From Epiperipatus broadwayi (lineage: Eukaryota; Onychophora; Udeonychophora; Euonychophora; Peripatidae): DNA of 64,000 bases. The notes under the pieces were generated by a model that did no database searches, was not told where the DNA came from, and saw nothing but the letters and a program-made list of their open reading frames with translations. Shown here piece after piece: positions 1 to 12,653 of the stretch. The translations under genes were made by a program, and so were the position numbers. The DNA is taken from NCBI GenBank assembly GCA_028023455.1, contig JAQFVV010000050.1:3722626-3786625 (forward strand). The letters run 5' to 3'. How positions within the stretch are numbered: the first letter of the stretch is position 1; the number at the start of each line of letters is the position of its first letter.

Positions 1-345
1 TTGTTTGCACATCTTAGATTAATAATCTTTTTAAGGACCGTTTAACCAATGAACGTCTCTATTATGATAACTATTTTAGCCAGTTTTTTTTTTTATTTAA
101 AAAAGTTAAAGAAAGGAAAATAAACGAGCCATTTTTCCATCAAACGTTACAATTTTTTTTTCATGTAATATATATATGTCATTCATCACGTATTATTTAA
201 TATATTAGACAATAATTTATATGTATATATTTAAAATTTATATGTATATATGAGAATTTTTGTATACATTTTTTGCATATGTAGGTTTTTTACACGCACA
301 CACATAATACACACATATATATATAATAATTATATATATATATAC
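1..345. other. AT-rich DNA, no gene seen
   Basis: Low-complexity AT-rich sequence with short TA runs around 160-350 and a small CACA tract near 295-310. I see no coding frame, tRNA-like boxes or repeat family matching other parts of the window. Confidence 0.6.
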
Positions 346-349
346 TTTT

Positions 350-1905
350 TAATTCACCCACCCATTTCATATGTTGTCTATTTCTGGGTCTTTTACAATC
401 TTTTGGAATCCAGTTTCTGATTTCAATTGTCCATCTATTATCATTTCTACTAGAAATATGTCCAGCCCAACACCACTTCAGTATTTTAATTATTTTAATG
501 ATGTCAGAAACAACTTTATTTTCTTACCAATTTATTGCATTTTCGATTTTTTCTTGTTAGCCCTAACATGCATCTTTCCATACTTCTTAGAGTGGTCTGA
601 AGTCTCTGTATTGCTCTTCTATTAAGTGTCCATGTCTCAAATCCATACGTAAATACGTAAGTGATAAACACATTTATTAAAAATCTTTTTTTTCAAGCAC
701 TTGAGAATATTTCAGTTTAATATTAAGTTATTTCTAACAAAAGCAATTCAACCAAGTTGAATTCTATGATTAATTCCACCCATTATGTTTTCATCTGTAG
801 TAATAATCTGAACAAGGTATTTGTAGTGATTAACTTATTTTTAACTTATCATAATCAATTTTTTATTTTCATCTTTTAAGAAAATCCATTGAACATTACT
901 TTAGTCTGTTAACATTTACCTTTAATCCTACTTTCTTACTTTCATATGATAACTATTACAACATTTTGTAAAGTTCTGAAGCATTATTTGCAAAAAACTA
1001 GATCATCTGAAAAGTGTAAATGACTTAAATAATCTTCATTTACTTTTATTCATTTAGCTTCCCATTGTAATTCACAAAATACTTCTTGCAACACTGCTGT
1101 AAAAAAGTTTTGGAGATATGGAGTCACCCTGTCTTACACCCTTCTCAATGTTAACCTTTCTAGTATCATTATGTAATGCAATTGTTGCTGTTGCATTTGT
1201 ATAAATACCCTGGATTTATACCTTGATGATCCAATGCTTTAATCTCTAAAGAAATGCTTATAAAATCAAATGCCTTTTCTCAATATACTAATCCAAAGCA
1301 TAATGGCAACTCATATGCATTCTTTCAATCATCTAGTACATCTTTATCATTGAGACATTTGGTATATAACTTTACCAAACATTTTTCTATTTCTTCACCT
1401 GATTTTTTTAATATATTGATTTAATTCTCTTATTATCTGGAGCTTCTCTTCTTCATAAATTTAATTGCATGTTTTACTTTTGATTTAAAATTCTGGGCAA
1501 TTCAAAAGATATAATAGATATAGGAGGTATTTGTTCTTCATTATTGTATAATTCTTGATAGAAGTCTTCTACCCATTTCATGATGTCATCACTCTTTTTA
1601 ATAATAGTTCCATTTTTTTTCTTATTGCAGATATAAGTTTCCTGCCAACACCTAAACATTGTTTTATACTATTGAGCATTTTTTTCTCTTCTATAGCTTT
1701 CATTGCTCTATACTTTCTTATATCAGTACCAACTCTTTTTTACACCATTTTACAAAATTCAAGATATTCAATTCTTTTTAATGCATCATATTTATATATC
1801 TTCATAATCCTTTTTTTCTTCATAAATTCTCCAGTCTTCATAGAAATTTTATTGATTAATTGTTGTTTTTTCCTACCATCTATCTTTGTTTATTTTACAT
1901 ACTAA
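350..1905 (-). pseudogene. RTE-type non-LTR retrotransposon relic, reverse transcriptase and C-terminal part
   Basis: Read on the minus strand, this is a decayed reverse transcriptase of the endonuclease/RT class of LINE (RTE/BovB-like). A linker segment at 1659-1474 contains DGTII-like and WVEDFYQELYNNEE text typical of RTE proteins upstream of the RT palm. The palm motif GVRQGDSISPKLF reads across 1142-1103, and an SDDLVF catalytic-box relic reads near 1010-990. The 3' part (about 900-355) matches the C-terminal segments at 17.5, 24.3 and 36.5 kb. Frames are broken by many indels and stops, so it is not functional. The apurinic endonuclease domain is not seen, so the copy is 5' truncated. 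The RTE clade name comes from motif resemblance only. Confidence 0.8.
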
Positions 1906-3298
1906 ATTAATTGCCATTTACTTTCTAGTTTTTTTTTTAAATAATTAAATATAAAAACAATATCTCACAAATAAATGATAAGAAAATTTTAAATTAGGTA
2001 CACATTTTTTATTTTGGAAAGAAATCAAATGAATAAAAACAGTTTCACAAAAATTAATAAAAAAATATTGTTTATTACCAATTATTGTTTATGTTAAATT
2101 ATTTGTAAATGTAGATAAAGATGTTCCCAGTACAATACCTTTTTTCTCATAAATTTTTTTGTTGAGTTCTTATTTGTTAGTTGTAATTTTCAGTCTTCTT
2201 TCATGTTGGCTTTCATTTTGAGTTTAAACAATCTCTTATTTTCTAGAAGTCCTCCTTATACCTTGTATTTTTGTTGATTGAAATTTCCATTAATATAACT
2301 TTCATTAACACACAATTTCAGGGTAATGTAAGTTAAATTTATCATTTTTTACAATATAATATTTTCAGTTTTCACACACAATGAATCTATCCATTTGTAC
2401 AATAGGTTTCACCCAGGTAAATTTATACATTTTTCAATTTATTAATTTTCAGGACAAACTAATACACAGAAGAAGACAGTTTTTCTTTTGGATGTAAACA
2501 AGGCTTGTTGCAGATTTTTCTAGAAGTATTCCCTTTCTACATTTTTTAATGAACAAGTTTGTTAATGATCAGCTTATAACTAAAATTTAGCACATTTTTT
2601 ATCAAAACCATTTTTTTAAAAACATTTTAAAAATTAAGTGAGATGAGTTTTCCTTCAGAGTACAAAACTATTTGTCAGTTGTTTATCATTCAGCTGCCAC
2701 TACTCTTTTTCAACAGCTGAATCAAGAATGACTTTTTTCACAAGACATTGAGATCTACTGTTTTAAATGATTCTCCAGACTATTTTTGGAACAACCCTGT
2801 ATATATCCAATCACATCTTATCTCTGATATGACATCATTAAACCCTAATCACTTGACTTATTTTAAAAAAGATTATTTCCCTTCTTTTTTTATAATTAAT
2901 AAAAATTAATTTTTGAAATTATTTTTAATCCCCAAAATAGTATCATCTTTCAATTACACTTTACTTTGATTGATACTCATTTGTTTCAGAGACAAAAAGA
3001 AAATAAACACAACTTTAATTAATTAAAACAAAATTTCTTAACAAAAATATTAAGTCCTTATTTTTTTCTTTTAAAACCTGGGTAAATGATAAATACAATT
3101 TTATTTATTTATCTATCTTACTATTATTGTTTTTTAAAAAGTTAAAACTAATCAATATATTAATAATGAGAGAGAAAACACAATATTTTTAATTATATAT
3201 TTTTTAAAAAATTACAACTACTAGATAAAATTACTAAAGACAGAGAATAACACAAATATTTATTTATTCTTTCTCATACTTTCTTTTTTACAATTATT
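1906..3298. other. AT-rich DNA, no gene seen
   Basis: AT-rich sequence with many short A and T homopolymers. No frame with recognisable protein text, no inverted repeat of note, and no match to the element families found elsewhere in the window. Confidence 0.6.
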
Positions 3299-3460
3299 TA
3301 CACAGAGGCTAAACTCTTTATGCAGTAGTGACACCAGTTCAATCCAGATTAATCAATGAATGCAAAAAGGTTTGTGCATGAAATCCCTATATAGTGCCTA
3401 TTAATCCAATATCTTCAGACTAGTTTTTATCATGTGGGTGGTATCATGTGATCTGTAATG
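3299..3460. mobile_element. Degenerate copy of the 15.8/35.4/42.7 kb foldback family
   Basis: Shares ordered segments with the copies at 15.83 and 42.68 kb: an 'aactct...tgcagtagtg' start, 'taatcaatgaatgc', 'aaatccctatatagtgcctatt' and 'ccaatatcttcagactagt'. On the minus strand the last segment corresponds to the GAAAC(N)AGTC-TGGGGATATTGG end of the hammerhead-like motif in the 42.8 kb copy. Here the ribozyme core itself has decayed and the second arm is missing. Confidence 0.6.
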
Positions 3461-4330
3461 GTTTACAACTATTTATAATAAATATAAATATTCACATTAT
3501 TTAAGAAAATGTTTGGAATTATCATTTAAAAAACTAAAATCTTAAAAAAATCTATCACTGGAACTGAAAGTGCAACTAAACAACTCCAACAGCCAAAAGC
3601 TTAATCCAGTCTCCAAAATCAAGTTTTAGTTTTGTTCTACTTTACATATCAACTCCTTTTAATGATAAAATAACATCACTATTTTTATAATTTATAAATG
3701 ATTGCAGTTTAATCAACAAATCATCATCTATCCTCTTGTCACATATTTTACAATTTAAATATATTTTTGTACTAACTCTGCAGCAAGATTGAATTTTCAT
3801 TTTCAGGTATATTTATAATTGAGTTTCAAATTATGTAGACATTTGGCTTACTGACTGCCAAAACTCAATCATCATCAGGATTTATGATGGATGTCATTTG
3901 TAATGATGCATAAGATAGGGGTAACATGGGGATATATAGAAGGAGCACCATTCTCATACTATAGTCATAATCATGAATTAGCATTGAGAAATATAAAAAC
4001 CAGCAAATGTTAAAGTTCATGAATGGGAAAGGAACATGGCAGCATTAGGGTTAATGTAAAAAAAAAAGTAATTATAACAGTTATATATTAACATTATTTT
4101 TTCATACTTTCTCTTTTATAAGTATTTATAACAAATTATAATCACATTATTATATTAAAAAATGTCTGTATATATTACATTATCATTTAAGCAATAAAAA
4201 TATTTAAAAATTCAATGCTTATTATTATTAAAAACATAAAAACATTAAACCTTATCACTTTCCCATTCTAACTTTACTAGTTCTAATAAGCCTGTAAAAT
4301 CTTTCATGACCAGAATTGGCCTCTGTCAGC
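3461..4330. other. AT-rich DNA, no gene seen
   Basis: No coding or RNA signal. Slightly less AT-rich near 3,850-4,050, but I recognise nothing there. Confidence 0.55.
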
Positions 4331-4331
4331 A

Positions 4332-4393
<62 letters not shown>
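4331..4393. repeat. (TA)n followed by a 47-nt poly-T tract
   Basis: A short TA run leads into about 47 consecutive T (4347-4393). The block sits between imperfect copies of 'cagaattggc' (about 4311 and 4409), so it could be the A-rich tail of a retroposed piece on the minus strand, or a slippage product. A phenylalanine-rich reading frame across it is an artefact of the homopolymer. Confidence 0.8.
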
Positions 4394-5385
4394 CTTTTTT
4401 CTATAGGTCAGAATTGGCTCACCACAGTAAATTATTAAAAATTTTAAATTTTGGAATATGTTCTCTTGATGTGTTGATTATATTGTAATAATAATATCTT
4501 AAATACAATTTAAAGCTAAGTGAAATTACATAGTGCTTAAAATTATAATGAATCACTTAAGAACAGTTAAATAAAGCTAAAAATATTATCACATATGGTT
4601 GCAAAAGCTGGCCATAATAAATAACACAGCTATAAATATTTAAAAGTATGCTTAAAAGTTAAATTTTAATAGTTTAAAACTTGTAGTTAAATAAATGTTG
4701 TATTTATTTTTATAAATTATATTTAATAATCATAATTAATATCATATATTTTAAAAGTAAGTTTTATGGTAGTGAAAGTTGTATTTAATTCTATATTTTC
4801 TAAATTATCATTCCAAACTTTTTATAATTGTATTATTTTATTTAATACAACTAGTGTTGCAATTTATTATTTATTCCCAGACAGAAAAACAAATGCCGTC
4901 TGTATTGGTTATATTAGTCATGTGATTTGTGTAATATAGAGTTGTACACACTTGCTTGCTAGTATTTAGATTAATTAAGTTTAAAATATTGTAAAATTGC
5001 ATTATAGAATTGGATATAATTATTACCCATCATAAAAGCAAATATTAAATGTTAAGTTAACTATCGTATAACATGTTTAAATAATGTAATAAAGACGAGT
5101 ACAGTTAATAAAAAAAAAAGTTTAATATTTTGTTAAAATAAAACAAGATAAATTAAATATTAAAGGTGGGATAAATTATTAAATATTGTTTTTAAAAGTT
5201 ATTTTAAATATTTAAGTAGTTTAGTAAAGTAATAATTGATTTAAAAGTGATATTTCAAATAATAATTTTAAAGTTTTAATACGTCACATTTTTTATTTTG
5301 AAATTTAATTGTGTACGTTTCTAACATTATGTAAATTTGGTATCAAACCAAAAGTAAGAATCAACCAATAGAATGATGTATTCTC

Positions 5386-5400
5386 TAGGATATAAATATG
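5386..5400 (+). promoter_or_regulatory. Possible TATA box, isolated
   Basis: A TATAAATA sequence is followed about 25 bases later by an unusually GC-rich stretch for this region ('gattgcacggggg'), the spacing of a TATA box and a start site. No gene or LTR can be tied to it, and in DNA this AT-rich such matches are common. Confidence 0.15.
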
Positions 5401-6575
5401 GATTGCACGGGGGTTTCAGGTGTGATTAAAAATGTATTACAGATAGCAGAATCCTATCAGAAGCTATCAAGGTGATAGTAGTTTTAAAATTTTATTATTT
5501 AGTCAATTTTTAGTGCTCTCATACAATTCTATTTGCAAAACTAATAGGTTATTATTATTTTAAAAGTATTTGCAAAAAGAGAGTGTAATATAAAAATATA
5601 TTAGTAATAACTTCATTTAATATGCCTTGCTAATTTTAAAGTCCTGTTATCAATAGTATTCTTCAAAGTCTAATATAGTTTTGCAATATAAAATGGATAT
5701 ACCAATAAGTAAAACATATTCAACTTATAATATTTTAAAAATTAGTATAATAATTATTAATGCAGTTTCAATAATATTGAACAAGAGGACTATTAAAATG
5801 AATAAATTAATTTTATGGACATTGTATGAGAAACTCATTAGAAAACTGTTTTGCTGATTAAAAGTAAAGACGCATTATTTTATATAGCAAGATAATCTTG
5901 TCCAGTATTAATAAGCAAGAGGACAAGTATACTTTATAATAAATTTATGGAAATAAAATATTATATGAGTAAATGTTATATCCTTTATGACGGAAACATT
6001 TAAAATACTTGTAAGAAAATTATCTTAAGTAAAAATTAATGAAGATATTCTAGAAAAGTGTATATTATTAAAACCTGAACAATATATAAGTTATACGCAT
6101 TCATATATAAAATTGTTTTAAAAACTGATAATTTAAGACAAGAAAAACCTCTGAATATGTAATAAATAATAATAAATTATCATGAAGAAGAAACCTATAA
6201 AGAAAATGAACATGTTAATAAATAAAATATGGAATTATGGAAATATTCAAGATTGTGCAAATAATTTATCCAGATAATTTAAGCTAAGCCAATGGAAAAT
6301 GGTGGAATACTGTAATATAGAAGCTTCACAGAATTATTTTTAAAAGTTATGATTTATTATGGTTTTAATAATAATCATTCCGGACTATAGAAGTTATAAA
6401 CTATTATTCTATTAACTATTTGAGGATGGATTGGTGATTGTTTTCTTTAATTTTCAAGATTTTTAAGATGTCGTAATTTTTTTTTTATTATTCTTTTTTT
6501 TTTTTAAACCAGAGATTTTCATGCCGGAAGTTCAGATGACACCTACTCCAGGAAACATATTGTCTTATTTGTCGT

Positions 6576-6596
6576 CATAGAAATGGGGGAGATTGT
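6576..6596 (+). other. Purine tract resembling an LTR polypurine tract
   Basis: The sequence 'gaaatgggggagattgta' resembles the polypurine tract next to a 3' LTR (GGGGGAGA followed by TGT). I could not find the matching pair of LTRs on either side, so this is only a hint of a decayed LTR element. Confidence 0.15.
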
Positions 6597-9500
6597 AAAA
6601 GTCTCTTGAAGGGAACTTTTTTTTTTAAAAACAAAAACTTTTGAGAAAGAAAATGGGAATATCTGGACTTATAAAAAAGAAACATTCATTTTCAGCTGAA
6701 GTTATGTAAATATAATTTTCATTTATTACTATTTATTTTAAATGTAAATTTTCTAGTTTGTAAGAGTAGGAACGTGAACATTAATCTATTGATAATATTA
6801 AAATCCTATAATATAATAATTTAATAATTCAAATAAGAACATTTTAAAATAGAAGTATGGATGTATTTTTTCATGTATGCAATGTATCTAATTGATGGAA
6901 AACCGAAGACTGCATAGGTGATAACAAGATAATATCACTTGGTAATAGTTAATGAATATTGATATTTTATGATGTATATTTTGTTTTCTTTTTAGATTGC
7001 CTATGAATTATAATGTGTGAAAGTTTAAATGTTTAATTATATGTAAACACATTTTATACAACACTTTTAAAAATTATGAGACTAGAATTTATTTTGAGAA
7101 TATGCATACTATAATTTTATACTAGTAAAATAACATAACATAATAACAAATATTTATGTGATTCTTTTAAAAAACTTTCATATTATTGGATGTTCAAAGT
7201 ATTATCTGATTAGTTTGTATATGTTTTAGAATATAGAATAATAAAGTAAGCAGACTTTTCTTATGGATTAGTGAGATTGCTCTAATTATAAATGAATTTT
7301 ATTTATTGTTTTGAATATGCAAGATAGTTATTTTTGTCAATGTAAGATGTGATAAATCTTTAGGAAATAAGAATAGGATAGTGACTTGGTAGTACTATGG
7401 TAAACATGAACTCAAGATGATGTTATAATAGGATGTGATGAGGGAATATGAAAAATATTTTATAATCTTAGTGGATATGCAATGCAGTTAACAAAGCCCT
7501 GTAATTGTATATTTATTTTGGACAGTGTCTATTTTTCTTTAAGTATTGATGTTTTAATAAAGCTGAAGGAATAGCTTGACCTCATTGATATTATCAGAGG
7601 ACATTAGACTAGGTCATGCCTCTATTTCTTGTAGATACACTGTGCCATGATATTTTTGATGTATGCTATGAGCTACACTCTAGTTTTGCTTCCCTTCCTA
7701 CTCATCTATTCGCTATCAAGATTTCCAATGCAACTACATTGTTCAGTATGATATATTTGAAAAGAAATAATAGATAATTTAGAGTTTAAGATATGTTATC
7801 ACTTGAATGAGATAAGTTCATTTACTTAGAAGAAGTAGAATTTGTATAAATTGGAATTGAAATCCAATGGATCCTAAAGGGGAAAAGAATCATAAGATAT
7901 GTTTTGGATTTATTTTCGGGGTAAAATAAAATTTTAAGAATAAAATATATAAAATGAAGTTGTTCTTTGAAATGTTAAATAACTTTTAAATACTTTATTT
8001 TCTTTTTGAAATAAGTATTGCATATTTTTAAAAATATAATGTTATAAAGTAAAATGGTATAAATAATAAGCATAGGTATAATTTTGTAATTATAAAATAA
8101 TAGGGAATATATTGATAATTACAACTATATAGTATTAATGTAATGTTAAATGGGAATATGTTATATTTAATAAACATAATGTAGTAAACAACGATATCCA
8201 CAAAATCTAGTAATAAATTATTAGATAGATATTTTATGTAACATCTTTTGACATTGCAAGATGAAAATTGTTTAATTTTTAAAAAAATCCATACTCACGA
8301 TAATGTTATTTTTTATGTTTTCCATAGTATGTTTCTATGAATGTTTTTTAGAAAGAAAGGTATAATTAAATAATATTTAAGGATAGAATATATTTTAATA
8401 AAAATAAATAAATGTAATTTATCATAAGTTTAATTAGAAAGAGATAAATAAAATATTATTTTATTATTATTGTTTTAAGCCAGAATGAAAACATAAAATA
8501 ATTCTAAATTGTTTTTTAATAACTAAGTAATAAAAAATTTAAAACTGTGTAAAGTGAGGATATCTGATGTAAATATTGTAAATAAATTGTTTATTTTATT
8601 TTATGGTTAATAATAAACTTTGTTAATTTTGTTTTTCAAAAATTTGTGCATCTATATTGTTTATTTCTCCCACTACACTGCATGAGATACTTAGAATAAC
8701 AGAAACAAACATATTTTTTGCACAGAGATAAATAAAGAATTATTTTAAGAATTTGAATATTTTCTTAGTATTCATTTAATTGAGTAATCATATTTTACAT
8801 TATCTTATGGTCATGAATTAGTTATCATAATGGTACATTGAATTATATGCTATCCGTTGCCACACACTTTATTTGTCAGATTATAAATGCTACCACATTT
8901 TTCCTTACATTGTTATATGGAAATAAAAGATTATATCATATTATATTATTTTATTATAGTAATAAAATTATGGTGAAGAAAAAGATGTACAGAATTAATT
9001 CATACAATGAAGGATATTATTATTATTTGTTTTTATTAGTTTAAGTGTAGTAGAGTATGACATAAAAATCCCTTCTCATGTTTTACTACAGTGATTTTTA
9101 AATTAACTTAGAATAATTTTGTGAACCTGAGATTTTATTGAGCTAAATTATTATAAATAAGAGATTACAATTTAATTATTAGTTTAAACTTAATGAATAG
9201 GATTTATTAAAGTTGTAAGAATACTATAAGTTTATTATTTAAGATAGTAATAGGGGGGATTGAGGTAGTATCCTGTGGGATATTGGCTCAATGTAATCTT
9301 TCTTGTCACCTGTATTTTCACTTCCAAGTCTCATGAAAAATATACAAATATTTATTGATTTATTTTATAAACTAAACCTTATTCTTATTTTGAATTTGAG
9401 CTAGTGGAACATTTTAATTTTAATGCAGGATATTTTATTTATTAATTATTTACATTGAACCAAACGTAATCTGTAACTGAGCTAACCCATTTCATTTAAT

Positions 9501-10349
9501 ATTATATTGCCCGGAAGTGAATATGCACAAAGTCAAGGTTAGTATATATATATATATATCATTAAAAACCAGTCAACACGTAGACAATCCCAATATCATT
9601 AACAATCAACAATTTTAAACTGTTGTCAAGGCAACCTTTTTTAACAATAAAGATGGAATCCACTTATAAGTTCATGACTGGCAGCTTATGATGATGGCAC
9701 TTCATTTATAGTTGTGCTGAACTATCTCCATTGCCTAATTAAATTTATTAATTTTTTTTTTTTAAAAAATCAACATTATTTATAAATTTTAAATTAAATT
9801 CAACTGTTAATAATACATAGAGCTTAATAAGAAACAATGTTTTGTGTGTTGTTAGTACTATCTTTTTTTGATATTGCTGACATAGACAGGGCAATCTAGA
9901 TTAAACTGATAAAACTTTAGATTTATGAGTAATAAACTTAAAGTAATGCTTCAATCAATTTGTTTATTCTGTCAAAAACAACATTGGTAAGATATGTGTA
10001 CTTCTCTATGAGACAGCTCCTAGTTATTCATTTTCCCTTGAAGAGAAATAATAATGGCTGAATTCCAAACTTCATAGATTATCATCTCACTGAGTTATTT
10101 GCCATAGTCATGTGAGAAGATTTTTTATATCATTAAAAATTTGTATTCTTCCCTCTCTGCTTAATATTCTAGTATTTTTCCAATTAAATATATGTTCATA
10201 AGTTCATTTATAATCCACTAATTTAGACATACCTGACTGTTTTTTTTTAATCATTGTTTTATGAAGTTTTTTTTTTTTATTGGTATGTTGGTTTCTCTGA
10301 TGTATGTTGTTTTATTACAAAGAAATCAAGTCATATTTTACATGACTTA

Positions 10350-10450
10350 ATTTACCAAGCTTTAGTGCTTGAATATCCTAGCACCTCACCAAGGAAGCCA
10401 GTAGCAGAGACTGGTCTGAGATTGGGGATATTCTGCAAAGCTTGTTAAGA
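10350..10450 (+). mobile_element. Fragment of a hammerhead-type foldback element
   Basis: Carries 'agcacctcaccaaggaagccag', 'gagactggtct' and 'gattggggatat', which align with the core and helix I 3' strand of the 42.8 kb ribozyme-like motif (CACCTCA, CTGATGA-AGGCC, GAAACCAGTCT, GGGGATATT). The CTGATGA box and GAAA are mutated, so it is a dead remnant. Confidence 0.5.
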
Positions 10451-11872
10451 GTTTATTTGGAAGCTCTATATATAATGTTCTTTTATATTTGCATGATATC
10501 TTATAGTTGCAGTTATTTTAGATTTTATAAAAGTTAGTATTTTTCACAGTATATTATGACTTCACACAACTGTTCAGATATCTTACTGACAGCAGATTTT
10601 ATTTACTTTGTTCACCACTCATAGTATCCTTATGTATATATGTGTGCATACTACTACACTTATAACTGTTTGATGCTTCTTTCTGATGTATATCTAAGAT
10701 TACTAATAATAGTTTATAAATAAACATATTTCATGAGAATTTTATCTATGTAGAACATTCCCCCCTCCTTATTCATTAACTTCTAAATAAGCTTAACTTA
10801 TTGTGTTTTATAATGATGATATACTTCAATGTCTTGCATGCTAGCCATGATTGGGTCTATGTGCTAAATATTTTTCTATATGGGATTCATTCTAACGTGT
10901 ATGCTATTATTAACAATTTAATGTATTTAGAAAAGTATAATTTTTTTTTTCTAAAAATCTTTCACATTTCAATTAGATTATGGAAATATTTTAACATGTA
11001 ATTAAAATAATAATTTTATGCCTCAACATATTTTTTATAAAGTAAAGAATCTTAATATAGATATACTTACTGCTTTATAAACCAATGTATTTATAAAACT
11101 AATTTATATATTTCTTACCTAGCAATGTTTTTGCAGCAGTGCATTAGTTGTACAACTTTAATTAACTCTCGTGTGATTATCTGAAGTGTTTATTTGCTGT
11201 TTTTGCATTTATTTGATTGTAAAAATGAAACTAGAATATACATTGATCTATTAATTCAAAAAAATTTGAAGATGTAAGTATGATATGGAGAATCTAATCT
11301 GCATAAAGTAAGAACATTACTGATTGATAATTTCTTTATTCTCATCTCTCAAGAACATTTTCAAGAGTTTTTACTAATGCTATTTTATTTGGCTTTAAAA
11401 AAAACATATATTGTCCAAGTTTTTTTTAATAAATTGATGATTATATTTGCAAAATATTTATGAAATATTTATTTCTTGATGATAATATTATGATTATATT
11501 CAGATTTTATTCAAAAATATTTGTATAAACAAGACAAATCAAGAGAAATGCAATAAAAAGCTAGAAGTTGTTGTTAGCTTTGAAGAAAAATCCCCTTTTT
11601 TATTTTTTATCATTTTTAAATAATTTTAAGTTAAATTCAAAATTTTAAAATATAATTCCATTATTTTATATGTTGTAGGAAAGAAATTGTTTGCATTTTA
11701 GAAATGTAATTCAAATAAAATATTTCATAAAAAAAAATATTTTTGTCAGCAGTAATAAAATGTCAGAAGTTATTGATCTTATTGTGTATTTCAATTTCAC
11801 AGGGTTTTTTGCTTTTTTTTAAAGTGGAAATATTATTTATAACTTAACAATAGTTTTTATTTGTAATTTTAC
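10451..11872. other. AT-rich DNA, no gene seen
   Basis: No supported coding or RNA feature. A 66-residue frame at 10801-11001 has no recognisable motif. Confidence 0.55.
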
Positions 11873-12121
11873 GTTTATCATACCATTTACACCTTTTTAG
11901 AACTTTATCAATACTTTTATTTGTATTAAACTAACAGTTTTGACTGCCCTGCAGTCATCATCAGAGCTCTTGTTAATTCTATTTTTTTTGGGGGGAGGGG
12001 GGGTTGGAAATAGAATTAACAAGATCTCTGATGATGACTGCAGGGCAGTCAAAACTGTTAGTTTAATGCAAATAAAAGTATTGATAAAGTGTTTAAAAAG
12101 GTGTAAATGGTATGATATGTT
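11873..12121. mobile_element. Foldback element with hammerhead-like core in both arms
   Basis: Near-perfect inverted repeat: arms of about 115 bases (roughly 11873-11988 and 12005-12121) around a short G-rich spacer (about 11990-12004). The right arm, read on the plus strand, contains CTGATGA, one extra T, GACTGC, AGG, GCAGTC and AAAAC (12028-12056). With C-to-T decay of a CpG reversed this would be a 6-bp stem followed by GAAAC. The left arm carries the same motif on the minus strand. Arms are unusually well matched, which suggests fairly recent formation or gene conversion. No protein is encoded. Confidence 0.85.
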
Positions 12122-12394
12122 ATAATAGAAATCAATACATAGGAAAAGAAAAAGTAGAAAATTAAATTTATATTTCTAAGAAAGGAGATAAAATTATAAG
12201 AATATATTTTCAGAAATGCTGAATATTTAACCCAACATCCTTTAGTAGCCACCAAAAAAGTACATCATGAAGAGATTATAAATATCATTTTCACTAATCA
12301 TCTTGCAATAAATACATAAATGATTATCCCTCATATATAAAAAAATATTCACCAAAAATCTTTTTTTTTCTTTTTAAAAGCTTTTATTTCCCTT
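12122..12394. other. AT-rich spacer
   Basis: Between two foldbacks; nothing recognised. Confidence 0.5.
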
Positions 12395-12590
12395 AACTCA
12401 TGCATTTCAGAACTTATATACAATATTTCAACATTTCAACTACTTCCTTGTAGTCATTTCTGATTTATAAAAAGGATTTTTGTAGAATTCTTAAATTTAT
12501 ATGAAAATTTAATAGAGACTGTTGGAAAATAAAAAATGAATGAAATCCTTGACAATGATTACAGAGGAGTAGTTGAAATATAGAAGTAAA
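12395..12590. repeat. Imperfect foldback with short conserved stem
   Basis: The segment 'atatttcaacatttcaactacttcc' region (about 12423-12470) pairs imperfectly with 'gattacagaggagtagttgaaatat' (about 12558-12583). Both arms share an ACTAC...GTAGT hairpin followed by (T)GAAAT, similar in plan to the motif of the 11.9 kb foldback. Decayed. Confidence 0.5.
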
Positions 12591-12653
12591 GCTATTTTTT
12601 ATAAAAAAAATGGTTTTGGTGAATATTTTTTATATATGAGAAATTATTTAGAG

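Larger units (their letters stand above)
4424..10345. other. Long AT-rich stretch, no gene seen
   Basis: Nearly 6 kb with no recognisable protein, tRNA or repeat family. Short open frames (for example 8838-9044) have compositions expected of random AT-rich DNA. Weak points of interest are a TATA-box-like site at 5389 and a purine tract at 6580, listed separately. A (TA)n run lies at 9543-9560. Confidence 0.55.

Noticed and set aside
5440-5480. 'cctatcagaagctatc' as a copia-type primer binding site, with the purine tract at 6580 as polypurine tract
   Set aside because: No matching LTR pair and no gag or integrase text between them.
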